In this document: one piece after another, positions 45,040-53,161 of the stretch
Position numbering within the stretch: the first letter of the stretch is position 1
Layout: every line of letters starts with the position of its first letter
Source: Neobacillus sp. OS1-2
Lineage (GTDB): Bacteria; Bacillota; Bacilli; Bacillales; Cytobacillaceae
Reading direction: 5' to 3'
Assembly: GCF_030915505.1 (NCBI RefSeq)
Contig: NZ_CP133265.1
Span: forward strand, 3,748,001-3,812,000
DNA length: 64,000 nucleotides
Translations under genes and position numbers: made by a program
The notes under the pieces: generated by a model
Databases searched by the model: none
The model's input: the letters and a program-made list of their open reading frames with translations, nothing else
What the model was told of the DNA's origin: nothing

Positions 45040-45381
45040 CTATTTCTTTTCCTTCTTTTTATCGCTTTTTCCTTCTTTAAGGGATCGGTATATTTGCGTA
45101 TACATACTTCCTTGTTCGATGTATTCAAGGAAGAAGGAACCAATTAGTTCTTTATATTCCTCATCCTCAAACATTTTTCTGTTTTGTAATTCCATTTCTG
45201 CTAAACCATCGTAGGTAGAAAGCAGTGCATATGTATGATCTTTACCGGAAACAGGGGTCAAGATCTCCAATTTATGATCATAATTTTCATTTCGGAATTT
45301 TTTCAATTCCTTTAAATTTTCAATACCCTCCTTAAATTTTTCCTGCTTTATGACAAACGTCTGATAAACATAAACAGACAT
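45040..45381 (-). CDS. Hypothetical small protein, possible dimeric alpha/beta barrel
   Basis: 113 residues, soluble. MSVYVYQTFVIKQEKFKEGIE followed by a helical part and the strand YALLSTYDGLAEMEL recall NIPSNAP/ABM-type ferredoxin-like folds; this is a weak structural guess. The C-terminal tail is very basic (KEGKSDKKKEKK). GGGAGGTG lies before the ATG at 45381. Alone, convergent with aspA. No function assigned. Confidence 0.6.
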   Translation of the reverse strand: MSVYVYQTFVIKQEKFKEGIENLKELKKFRNENYDHKLEILTPVSGKDHTYALLSTYDGLAEMELQNRKMFEDEEYKELIGSFFLEYIEQGSMYTQIYRSLKEGKSDKKKEKK

Positions 45382-45604
45382 TTTCGCACCTCCCAAAATT
45401 GACAAATCTATTCAATACTATTTACTAATTCCTAAAAATTATTCATTGTCCAAACTGGGTATTTTCCTTTTATCGGTTTTATTGGAAGGAAAGTGGAAGC
45501 GAAATATGGAATAGAATAGGAGAATAATATGAAACGAATTCCATTTGAAATCGTCCAATAGTATATTCAGGTTATGAAATAAATAAAAGAAAAGTTGGGG
45601 GAAA

Positions 45605-46633
45605 ATGATAAAGTTTACTAGGTTACTAATCATTTTATTATCAGGCAGTTTAGTCGGGTTAACAGGATGTTCGGAACAATCGACGAAAGAAAACGAGGGA
45701 AAGGCAAAAGCAAAAACATCTGAACAGCAGCAGGTCATGGAAAAAGAGAAAAAAGAAATGGAAGAAAAGAAAAAGGAAGAAGAGAGGAGAAAACTAGAGG
45801 AGGCAAAGCCAGTTTACGTCAACATTATTGATCCGAATACAAAAAACATTGTTAAAACCTTCAATACAAAGGATTTAGGATTTGGAAAAGATGCTGAAGG
45901 ATATAAAGTGGAAATAGCAACCTTGACGAGAGAACTTGCACGAGGAACGAAAGAAACACCAGGTTATGATAAAAGGATGATGCTTGATAAGCTGGATGCA
46001 AATGGTCAAGTGATACCAGGTACACCACAAACCATTCTAGATGAATCAGAGTTAGCTAATAAGATCTTCCAGGTTTCTGCTAAAGGAGGGGATGTGGAGA
46101 TCCCCTTATATGTTACCACGAGCGGCTATAAACCTGAGGAGGCTGCACAACTCGGAGAAGTGGTGATCGCTACATTTACTACCTATTTTAAAAGTGGGGT
46201 GGCAGGAAGAAACAAAAATATATCCTTATCCGCTGAAGCAATCAATAATATTATTGTTGGTGTCGGAGATTCATTTTCCTTTAATACAACTGTGGGGCCA
46301 AGTGATCAAGAGCATGGCTATCAACCTGCGCAAGAAATTGTTGATGGAAAATTGGTTGATGGGATTGGTGGAGGTATTTGTCAAACATCTTCAACCCTTT
46401 TTAATGCCATTGACAAATTAGCGGTAAATTATATTGAAAGAAATCATCACTCACTACCGGTAGGCTATGTGCCGACAGGAAGAGATGCAACTGTTTCGTA
46501 TGGCGGTAAGGATTTTAGATTTAAAAATACAACAGGAGTTCCGTTACTTTTAAAAGCAATTGTAAATAAAGGCTCTATAACAGTAGAGGTTAGGACAGCA
46601 AAAGTCTATCAAAGTCTGATTAAAAAGAGGTAA
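45605..46633 (+). CDS. VanW domain lipoprotein (YoaR-like)
   Basis: 342 residues. Lipoprotein signal with lipobox SLVGLTGC (Cys22), then a charged coiled spacer (residues 40-68, E/K-rich) to lift the domain from the membrane. The C-terminal half is VanW: FNTTVGPSDQEHGYQPA, GGGICQTSSTLFNA and HHSLPVGYVPTGRDATV are diagnostic. The biochemical role of VanW domains is unknown; they are cell-surface proteins often linked to cell-wall functions. AAAGTTGGGGG lies before the ATG. Single gene with its own terminator. Confidence 0.88.
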   Translation: MIKFTRLLIILLSGSLVGLTGCSEQSTKENEGKAKAKTSEQQQVMEKEKKEMEEKKKEEERRKLEEAKPVYVNIIDPNTKNIVKTFNTKDLGFGKDAEGYKVEIATLTRELARGTKETPGYDKRMMLDKLDANGQVIPGTPQTILDESELANKIFQVSAKGGDVEIPLYVTTSGYKPEEAAQLGEVVIATFTTYFKSGVAGRNKNISLSAEAINNIIVGVGDSFSFNTTVGPSDQEHGYQPAQEIVDGKLVDGIGGGICQTSSTLFNAIDKLAVNYIERNHHSLPVGYVPTGRDATVSYGGKDFRFKNTTGVPLLLKAIVNKGSITVEVRTAKVYQSLIKKR

Positions 46634-46639
46634 ACACAA

Positions 46640-46665
46640 AAAATCCCTTCATTGAAGGGATTTTC
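46640..46665 (+). terminator. Terminator after the VanW gene
   Basis: Stem AATCCCTTC/GAAGGGATT with loop ATT and a short T run. Confidence 0.85.
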
Positions 46666-46697
46666 ATATTCCAGCTCCAGGGCTGCTTGCGCTTTTC

Positions 46698-46904
46698 CTA
46701 TTGCATTTCTTCCCAATCCGTATAATGACCGCTGCCTTGACAGCCCGGACATTCGAACGAATTAAAGTAGGCAAATTCATTATAAGGATACACGGTATAG
46801 CCCCGTCCCTGACAATCAGGGCATTTGCCTTGATCTTTCATATTGGTCACATGATTTTGGTACCTTGTCTCTTTCCATTGATTAAATGAGTTGAGTAGAC
46901 CCAC
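46698..46904 (-). CDS. Small zinc-ribbon-like protein
   Basis: 68 residues from GTG 46904: GLLNSFNQWKETRYQNH followed by two CxxCxGxG motifs, CPDCQGRGY and CPGCQGSGH, as in the Zn-binding part of DnaJ. GAGGTG lies 6 bases before the GTG, so the longer frame (to 46970) is probably not used. Proteins like this occur in Bacilli and are at times mislabelled methionine aminopeptidase; no enzyme domain is present. Role unknown. Confidence 0.7.
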   Translation of the reverse strand: MGLLNSFNQWKETRYQNHVTNMKDQGKCPDCQGRGYTVYPYNEFAYFNSFECPGCQGSGHYTDWEEMQ

Positions 46905-47014
46905 TTTCTTCACCTCATCTTTTTCCTTAGTATGGGGGAAAAATGGAATAATTATGCTTGCATCTTTCATTTTTATAAAGGGAACTCGTTTACAGGTAAA
47001 AGCATTTTTGAGGG

Positions 47015-47040
47015 AAAATATTATTATGTGATAATATTTT
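47015..47040. repeat. AT-rich perfect inverted repeat
   Basis: AAAATATTAT and ATAATATTTT with a 6-base spacer. Possible operator or promoter-overlapping site of the tiny gene that follows. Confidence 0.5.
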
Positions 47041-47081
47041 ATGACAAATAACGGGATTTTGTGTGCATTGGATCGGAATTA

Positions 47082-47141
47082 TTGAAAAAAATTCGCGGAC
47101 AATCCATTAAAAGACAAAAGAACAATCTGAAAAAGAAATAA
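47082..47141 (+). CDS. Possible 19-residue basic peptide
   Basis: TTG-started frame giving MKKIRGQSIKRQKNNLKKK; GTG 47061 is in frame and would add seven residues. No strong ribosome site. It is supported mainly by a terminator 10 bases downstream that has no other gene to serve. Size and charge recall tiny spore or nucleic-acid-binding peptides. The rest of 46905-47374 shows no gene. Confidence 0.25.
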   Translation: MKKIRGQSIKRQKNNLKKK

Positions 47142-47150
47142 TCTAAAAAA

Positions 47151-47183
47151 AATAGTGGCGACAATTTATCGTCACTATTTTTT
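47151..47183 (+). terminator. Terminator upstream of the ATP-grasp/Mur cluster
   Basis: Stem AATAGTG-GAC/GTC-ACTATT with a small bulge and TTTTTT tail. Confidence 0.75.
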
Positions 47184-47374
47184 ATAAAAGGATAAGAAGG
47201 TTCCACTCTTTCCACCCCCTCAAACTACATTTTACTGAAGTGTCAATTTCCGGGATATTCCATAAGCTAATTATAAAACAAATACCACTATAGTAAACTC
47301 TTGTCCGTTACAAATGGATGTGGAATTGAATGTAATGTAAAAGGTTTTAAAGATTAAATAAAGGAGATCAATCA

Positions 47375-49540
47375 ATGACATTGATAGGAATGTTACATCA
47401 CCGTAAAGACCCCAAAACTGTCATAAAGTCCTATGCCTATGCGGCAGTCGCTAAAGCAGAAGGAGCAAAGTTTTTCTACTTTTCTCCTGGCTCAGTGAAT
47501 TTTGTTAACAGTACCATTAGAGGGAAAGTGTATGAAAACGGCAAATGGATAGTGAGAATGATGCCTTTCCCAGATGTCATCTACAATGCGGGAAGTCCTG
47601 AGAAATTAGCTAATTCAAAGGAGATTATTCAAAGGTTAAAGGAAAAAATCCCCTTTACTACACATTCAATCGGTAACAAATGGAATATAAATGAACGATT
47701 AAAAGAAGCGAAAGAGTTCGCAAACTACTTAATTCCGACCGAAATTGTTATAAATACAGAGCATTTTTTCAAATTTGTAATGGCATTTGAAAAGGTTGTA
47801 TTTAAACCGATTGATGGCAGAAAAGGAAAAGGAATCTATTTCATTTCATTAAGTGAAAATGGCTTTTTGGTAAAGAAGGATTCTGATAGTATTTCCTACT
47901 CAAAACAACAACTAAATGATCTTATAGAGGCAAAACTTGCAACTGGAACTTATATAATTCAACCGTATATCCAATCAATGACCAAATCCGGTCAAGTCTT
48001 TGACTTCAGACTTCATGTTCAGAAAGATGGGGAAGGGAAATGGGTAATTACCACCATCTATCCGCGAATTGCTCCAATGGGATCCATTATTGCCAATATT
48101 AACAATGGCGGCTTTACCAATTATTTAGACCCCTTTTTAGAACAGGAATTTAAAGAAGACGCGTTTAATATTAAACGAACACTAGAGCATTTTTCCTTGT
48201 CTTTGGCCAATCATTTGGATGAGCTTCAAATGATTCAATATGGGGAAGTCATTGACGAAATTGGCGTGGATGTTGGATTAGATCAGAACTCTAAACTATG
48301 GATATATGAGGTAAATTGGCGACCGGGTTGTCCGCCTGCCTTTTATTTGGAGTTGGATGTAGTGATAAACACGATTAAATATGCCATGTTTCTAGCAAAG
48401 AACCAACATACGATTACAAAAAATATAAGCGCTTTAAAGCAGCGAAAAATGGAGGGAAAAAAGGAAATTCCCATTATCGCCATTACAGGAAGTGCTGGAA
48501 AGACAACGACCAAAGCCTTCGTTGCATCCATTTTAGCGAAGAAGTGGAATATATTTGAATCAAAGGATTATTGGAACACAACAGAACATACGAAAAAGCA
48601 TGCGGCAGAAATCAATCCTGCTCATGAAGCCATTGTGTTAGAGTATGGGATGGCCTATCCCGGTGTCATTACTGAACATTGTAGCATTATCCAGCCTAAT
48701 ATTAGTATTGTGACAAATATTGGCCTTGCCCATGTGGGTAATTTTGGCGGTGATATTTCAAAGGTGGCCCATGCAAAATCAGAATTAATTCATGGGATGG
48801 ATCAAAATGGAGTTCTATTTCTAAACAAGGATGATCCTAATTCAAGTTTATTAGAAACCCAAAATTTTAAGGGAAAAATTATTACCATCGGTGTCAATTC
48901 AGACGCAGACTACCGTGCCTATGATGTTAAATATAATGATACAGGGATGAATTTTAAAATGATGCTTCAAGGGCAGGAAATATCACTTTTCATTCCTATT
49001 TTGGGGGAGCATCATGTATACAATGCTCTAAATGCCATTGCTGTTGCAGATTACTTAGGTTTCGCGCCTTTGGAAATAAAATTGGGGCTTCTCTTTAGAA
49101 AGCCGCCACGAAGATTGACCATATATAACTGCCGGGATAATATTACTCTGATAGATGATACCGTTCACTCCCACCCTCAAGGGGTTAGAGCGGCAATCGA
49201 TGTACTTTCCAATATTGGAAGGCATCGGAAAATAGCAATTATTGGACAAATGAGGGAATTAGGAGACTTAAGAGAAGAAGAATATCGTAAAGTCGGAGAA
49301 TATGTAGTTGATAAAGAAATAGATATTTTCATCACATACGGATTTCGAACAGAGGAAATGGGAGTACACGCAAAAGTAAAGGGTTTCCCATCTAATAATG
49401 TTTACCATTTCACTAACAAGGATGAATTAAATCAGTTATTAGGAAAGATGATTAGGAAAGATGATACCATTTTAGTAAAAGGGGCAAGTAAGACAAATAT
49501 GTTTGATATCGTGAAGTTTTTAGATCAAACATTTAGCTGA
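47375..49540 (+). CDS. Fusion of YheC/D-type ATP-grasp and MurF-like ligase
   Basis: 721 residues. Residues 1-350 are an ATP-grasp of the YheC/YheD spore-coat family: VVFKPIDGRKGKGI, YIIQPYIQS, FDFRLHVQ and Mg-binding DVGLDQNSKLWIYEVNWRPG. Residues 370-721 are the ATPase and C-terminal domains of a Mur ligase: P-loop GSAGKTTTK, Lys in HAKSEL, GEHHVYNALNA, IGQMRELG and LVKGASKTN. MurF's substrate domain is absent, its place taken by the ATP-grasp, and the MurF substrate motif is changed to DDTVHSHPQG. Both parts make amide bonds from acyl phosphates. The layout resembles cyanophycin synthetase. AAAGGAG lies before the ATG. Substrate unknown; spore-surface peptide synthesis is inferred. Confidence 0.85.
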   Translation: MTLIGMLHHRKDPKTVIKSYAYAAVAKAEGAKFFYFSPGSVNFVNSTIRGKVYENGKWIVRMMPFPDVIYNAGSPEKLANSKEIIQRLKEKIPFTTHSIGNKWNINERLKEAKEFANYLIPTEIVINTEHFFKFVMAFEKVVFKPIDGRKGKGIYFISLSENGFLVKKDSDSISYSKQQLNDLIEAKLATGTYIIQPYIQSMTKSGQVFDFRLHVQKDGEGKWVITTIYPRIAPMGSIIANINNGGFTNYLDPFLEQEFKEDAFNIKRTLEHFSLSLANHLDELQMIQYGEVIDEIGVDVGLDQNSKLWIYEVNWRPGCPPAFYLELDVVINTIKYAMFLAKNQHTITKNISALKQRKMEGKKEIPIIAITGSAGKTTTKAFVASILAKKWNIFESKDYWNTTEHTKKHAAEINPAHEAIVLEYGMAYPGVITEHCSIIQPNISIVTNIGLAHVGNFGGDISKVAHAKSELIHGMDQNGVLFLNKDDPNSSLLETQNFKGKIITIGVNSDADYRAYDVKYNDTGMNFKMMLQGQEISLFIPILGEHHVYNALNAIAVADYLGFAPLEIKLGLLFRKPPRRLTIYNCRDNITLIDDTVHSHPQGVRAAIDVLSNIGRHRKIAIIGQMRELGDLREEEYRKVGEYVVDKEIDIFITYGFRTEEMGVHAKVKGFPSNNVYHFTNKDELNQLLGKMIRKDDTILVKGASKTNMFDIVKFLDQTFS

Positions 49541-49585
49541 ATTTCTTCATTAGCCAAATGGTTATGAGTGAACAAAAGTTTCAAT

Positions 49586-49620
49586 AAAAAAAGATTCCGG
49601 CACCTAACCGGAATTTTTTT
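49586..49620. terminator. Bidirectional terminator
   Basis: Stem ATTCCGG/CCGGAAT flanked by A and T runs, between the converging fusion and ATP-grasp genes. Confidence 0.88.
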
Positions 49621-49628
49621 GTCCTTTA

Positions 49629-50858
49629 TTATTCTGTTTTTTCGTCAACCAGATGGAACGTAATCTCGCTTGCTGCATTTTTTGCGAGACGTTTAGCTTC
49701 TTCTAAACTTGCTCCTGTTGCAATCACATAGGCATATCTATGACCCATTGACAATGGTGGAGTTAGCTTAGTTCCCTTTTTAGGCTTCACGTAAACTTTA
49801 ATTATTCCCGGAGATTGTTTTGCCTTCTTTTTTCCAGTAACTTTTTCTAATATTCCCTTTTTCGAAACGATAAGATGCTGTGTGAATACATAATTGGAAA
49901 ACCTCGGTATTAATGATGGACTCTTTCCTAAATATAATTTAAGGGTTTCCTCTACTAAATTAAACCCAAATGCCGCTAAAATCATTTCATTCATTGCACC
50001 CCCGGAAATTCTCGGGTTAATTTCGATCAGTTTCCAGCCGTCATTTGTTAAACGTAATTCCAGGTGAAGGGCACCATTCTTTATTCCAAATTGTTCCATG
50101 ATAGATTGCAGGACCTGTTCAATTCCTCCTTTGATCTGATTGGGGACATCCGCATGCACACCATAACCTGTAATGATAAATCTTTTACCCTGGGTAATTT
50201 CTTGTTCGATAATCCCGGCAATCATAATCTGGTTGTTATATATGAGTGCCTCGACTAAATATTGGTTTCCATCGATATATTCTTCAATAATAATGGTTTC
50301 GTCTGGATTCTTTTCTTGCAGTTTTACGAACTGTTTTTCTAAGTGTTCTTTTGTTTCCACGAATAGCACGTCTTTAGAACCTGTTGATTTCGAGGATTTC
50401 ATAATGACTGGGAATGTAAGCTTTTCGTCTATTGTTTCAAATGGAATCGGATTACCTTGTGTAATAATGAGAAATTCAGGCGTATAAGGTTGATCCTTTA
50501 GAAAAAATCTTGTCCCCTCCTTATTTTCCATTTTTGCAATAGCTTCAGATGATGTATGATTCTGACAAAATTCATCGCTTAGAACGGAGGCACTATGAAC
50601 ATTAGAATCAATAAAACTGACTATGATCTTTATATCCTTACCTTTTAATCTTAACTTCTTAATTTCAACCTTCATTTCTGAAAGATTATTCGTATCAACA
50701 AAAATCATCTCATGCACATCAGGGTACTCTTTCCTTTGTTCCAATTGCTTTTCCTTATTTGTGAAAACAACTGTAAAGTATCCCAACCGTTCAGCTGCTT
50801 TGACTGCTTCTCTACTTGAGCCAGATTTATTTGTACCTATAAAGACAATCGTTTTCAA
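49629..50858 (-). CDS. ATP-grasp ligase (carbamoyl-phosphate-synthase/L-amino-acid ligase type)
   Basis: About 409 residues. N-terminal Rossmann-like part (KTIVFIGTNKSGSSREAVKA), then an ATP-grasp fold: FPVIMKSSKSTGSKDVL, IIEEYIDGNQYLVEALI and the Mg-binding LHLELRLTNDGWKLIEINPRISGG. A C-terminal domain (VSKKGILEKVTG) is typical of BL00235/BacD-type dipeptide ligases. It joins an amino acid to another acid or amine through an acyl phosphate. Start TTG 50858 gives MKTIVFIG and has AGGGAG upstream; the longer frame has no site. It lies within the Mur-ligase cluster on the opposite strand. Confidence 0.82.
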   Translation of the reverse strand: MKTIVFIGTNKSGSSREAVKAAERLGYFTVVFTNKEKQLEQRKEYPDVHEMIFVDTNNLSEMKVEIKKLRLKGKDIKIIVSFIDSNVHSASVLSDEFCQNHTSSEAIAKMENKEGTRFFLKDQPYTPEFLIITQGNPIPFETIDEKLTFPVIMKSSKSTGSKDVLFVETKEHLEKQFVKLQEKNPDETIIIEEYIDGNQYLVEALIYNNQIMIAGIIEQEITQGKRFIITGYGVHADVPNQIKGGIEQVLQSIMEQFGIKNGALHLELRLTNDGWKLIEINPRISGGAMNEMILAAFGFNLVEETLKLYLGKSPSLIPRFSNYVFTQHLIVSKKGILEKVTGKKKAKQSPGIIKVYVKPKKGTKLTPPLSMGHRYAYVIATGASLEEAKRLAKNAASEITFHLVDEKTE

Positions 50859-51100
50859 ACAGTTCCACTCCCTACATAAGCTTCGATCAAACAACCTGTT
50901 ATATATTTATGATACAGGCCGTTTTTTGTATGGTTATCTATCATGTAGGAACTAATTAAATGCAATTAACTGCGTAATCAACCTCCGGAAATATAATTTT
51001 GTGACAGAATACTTAAATGCCTCCACTACTGGTTAATCGTACAAGCAACAAGAGTAATAAAAACATACTATGTCGAAAGTGAAAGGAGTGAAAAATCACA

Positions 51101-52480
51101 ATGAAGCCCCTCTCTGTTAGGCAAATAAGAACAACTATCGCAGGTGAATTAATTCAAGGGTCGGATCATGTGATTATTCATTTTGGTGCTTATCGTCTCA
51201 AACAAATTAAGAAATCACATACGATTCTTTTTTCAAGTAAGAAGATCATTAATTGGGAAGGTCTAAGAAGATTTTTCCCTTTAGTACTTGTAACAGATCA
51301 GGTGTTTAGCAAAAATGGACAATCAGAGGATTTGACCGTAATAAAAGTAAATAATATGGAAGAAGCATATTGGAAATTTGTTCATTACTATCGCAGCCTG
51401 TTTCAAATTCCTGTGGTTGCAATTACAGGGACATCTGGAAAGACCACGACAAAAGAAATGATCAGGCATATTCTCTCTGCAGACAAAAACGTCACTTCTA
51501 CTAACAGTAGTAATAATTCACGAACTGCACATTTACATTACCTCCTTAGCATTGATGACGATACAGAGGCAGCTGTCTTTGAAACAGCAGTGGGTGAGCC
51601 AGGGGATGTACGAAATGCAGGTCAATATTTCAAACCCACAATTGGAATTATTACGAATATAGGTGCGCACCACCTGAATTATTGTAAAACGCTCGAAGCC
51701 TATATTCATGCAAAGGGAGAAATGGTAAGTGCCCTCAATAATGCAGGCCTACTTATTTTAAATGCAGAGGATGCAAATAGTAAAAAGTTAGATTTAAAGA
51801 ATTTTAAAGGACGGATCATAAAAGTAGGAATCGATTTGTCTTGTCATTATAAAGCTAACGATATTCGATATTGTAAGGATGGAATGCAATTTATTCTCCA
51901 ATACGAAGAAAATACTTATCCGATGTTTGTACCGGGATTTGGTGTACATCAAGTGTATAATGCGCTAGCCGCAATTGCAGCAGTTCATGAAATAGGAGTT
52001 GATTTTCCTAAAATTGCGGATAGATTGAAAACTTTTCAAAATTTAAATAAGCATCTTCAAGTGTTTGAAGGGATTAATGGATCGACCATTTTGGATGATA
52101 CGTGGAGTATGACCACTACATCATTGGAAGCAGCTCTCAATGTGTTAAATGAACTTGGCAAAACGAAAAAAAGAGTGGCTGTATTAGGGACGATCACAGA
52201 TTTAGGCTCCTGGGGATATATTATTCATGAGAAGGCCGGTGAAATAGTAAGTGAGAAAGGTGTGGATGTTCTCATTACAATCGGCGAGCACGCACGCATC
52301 ATGGCTGAACAGGCAGTGAAAAAAGGCTTGAACGGACAGGTCTATTCATTTAAGAATAGTCCCCTGGCCTATGAGCTTTTATCAAGAATTGCTGATGACA
52401 AGACCATTGTCCTTATAAAGGGGGATATGTACAGCCAGGCAATTATTGAATTAGCGGCTAAATTGCGGAAAAAGAAATAG
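51101..52480 (+). CDS. MurF-like amide ligase, paralogue 1
   Basis: 459 residues, three-domain Mur ligase. N-terminal domain MKPLSVRQIRTTIAGELI, P-loop GTSGKTTTKEM near 112, VGEPGDVRNAG, TNIGAHHLNY, carbamylated-Lys motif HAKGEM, GVHQVYNALAA, LGTITDLG and LIKGDMYSQ. The true MurF binding motif DDSYNANP is replaced by DDTWSMTTTS, so the acceptor is probably not UDP-MurNAc-tripeptide. It is not in a dcw-like context but among ATP-grasp genes. AAAGGAG is 12 bases before the ATG. It resembles the gene at 55423 closely enough to suggest local duplication. Confidence 0.85.
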   Translation: MKPLSVRQIRTTIAGELIQGSDHVIIHFGAYRLKQIKKSHTILFSSKKIINWEGLRRFFPLVLVTDQVFSKNGQSEDLTVIKVNNMEEAYWKFVHYYRSLFQIPVVAITGTSGKTTTKEMIRHILSADKNVTSTNSSNNSRTAHLHYLLSIDDDTEAAVFETAVGEPGDVRNAGQYFKPTIGIITNIGAHHLNYCKTLEAYIHAKGEMVSALNNAGLLILNAEDANSKKLDLKNFKGRIIKVGIDLSCHYKANDIRYCKDGMQFILQYEENTYPMFVPGFGVHQVYNALAAIAAVHEIGVDFPKIADRLKTFQNLNKHLQVFEGINGSTILDDTWSMTTTSLEAALNVLNELGKTKKRVAVLGTITDLGSWGYIIHEKAGEIVSEKGVDVLITIGEHARIMAEQAVKKGLNGQVYSFKNSPLAYELLSRIADDKTIVLIKGDMYSQAIIELAAKLRKKK

Positions 52481-52587
52481 CTCCTTTTTCCTTCGAAAAT
52501 ATTATTACTTAAAATGGACAAACTGCTGTGCCGCATTATTCATGCTATTAATATATTAAAGTATCTTAAGAAAAGGGGGGATAATAA

Positions 52588-53022
52588 ATGGGTGTACTTT
52601 GTCCTTGTGGGGTAAATGTCAATGGGTTTTCATTGAATAATAATGTTACATTCACTGGTCAGACTGGAACGGTTGAAGGAAACTTGCTTTACATCGGTGA
52701 TGTTTGTGTCGCTACTCTTGGAACTTCGTCACTATCATTATCATTTACAGATACGGAAACACCAGGTGAAAACAGCTTCGTTTTTATTGCAAATGCAATC
52801 ACTTCTGTTACCTGTAAACAGGAGGGGCAGAACTGTGTAGTGACAGTTGCCGGTACTGGATTAGTGAACGATGTACAATTTCCTTTTGAAGCTGTGTTTA
52901 GAGACCAGGTTGCTACGGCCGAAAATGATGACGTACAAAGTTTTGTCATCACAGGGTTCTTTGATCAAAATGGTGCAGCGCCTGTTCCTCAAGGTTCCAT
53001 TACTGCATTAGGTTGTCAGTAA
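52588..53022 (+). CDS. Small Cys-containing beta-rich protein, possible spore-surface or scaffold protein
   Basis: 144 residues, no signal peptide, low in Lys. Starts MGVLCPCGVNVNGFSLNN and ends GSITALGCQ; six to seven Cys are spread over the chain. Alternating beta pattern (TFTGQTGTVEGNLLYIG, SLSLSFTDTETPGENSF). Composition (Gly, Thr, Asn, Val, Asp) recalls coat or exosporium proteins. AAAAGGGGGG lies before the ATG and a terminator follows, so it can be expressed alone. As the only non-enzyme in the ligase cluster it is a possible acceptor for modification; that is inference. I do not recognise the family. Confidence 0.6.
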   Translation: MGVLCPCGVNVNGFSLNNNVTFTGQTGTVEGNLLYIGDVCVATLGTSSLSLSFTDTETPGENSFVFIANAITSVTCKQEGQNCVVTVAGTGLVNDVQFPFEAVFRDQVATAENDDVQSFVITGFFDQNGAAPVPQGSITALGCQ

Positions 53023-53036
53023 TTGTCCTGTTCATG

Positions 53037-53072
53037 AATCTCTCGGTGAAGTTTTGCCGGGGGATTTTTATA
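53037..53072 (+). terminator. Terminator after the Cys-containing protein gene
   Basis: Stem TCTCTCGG/CCGGGGGA with G-T pairs, then TTTTT. Confidence 0.7.
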
Positions 53073-53161
53073 TTTTTCTCCTAGTATGCTATCAAAATCC
53101 AAGAAAGAAATCTATAGATGAATAGTATAGGGTATGAACAATTAAGAGGGGTGGGATTTTG

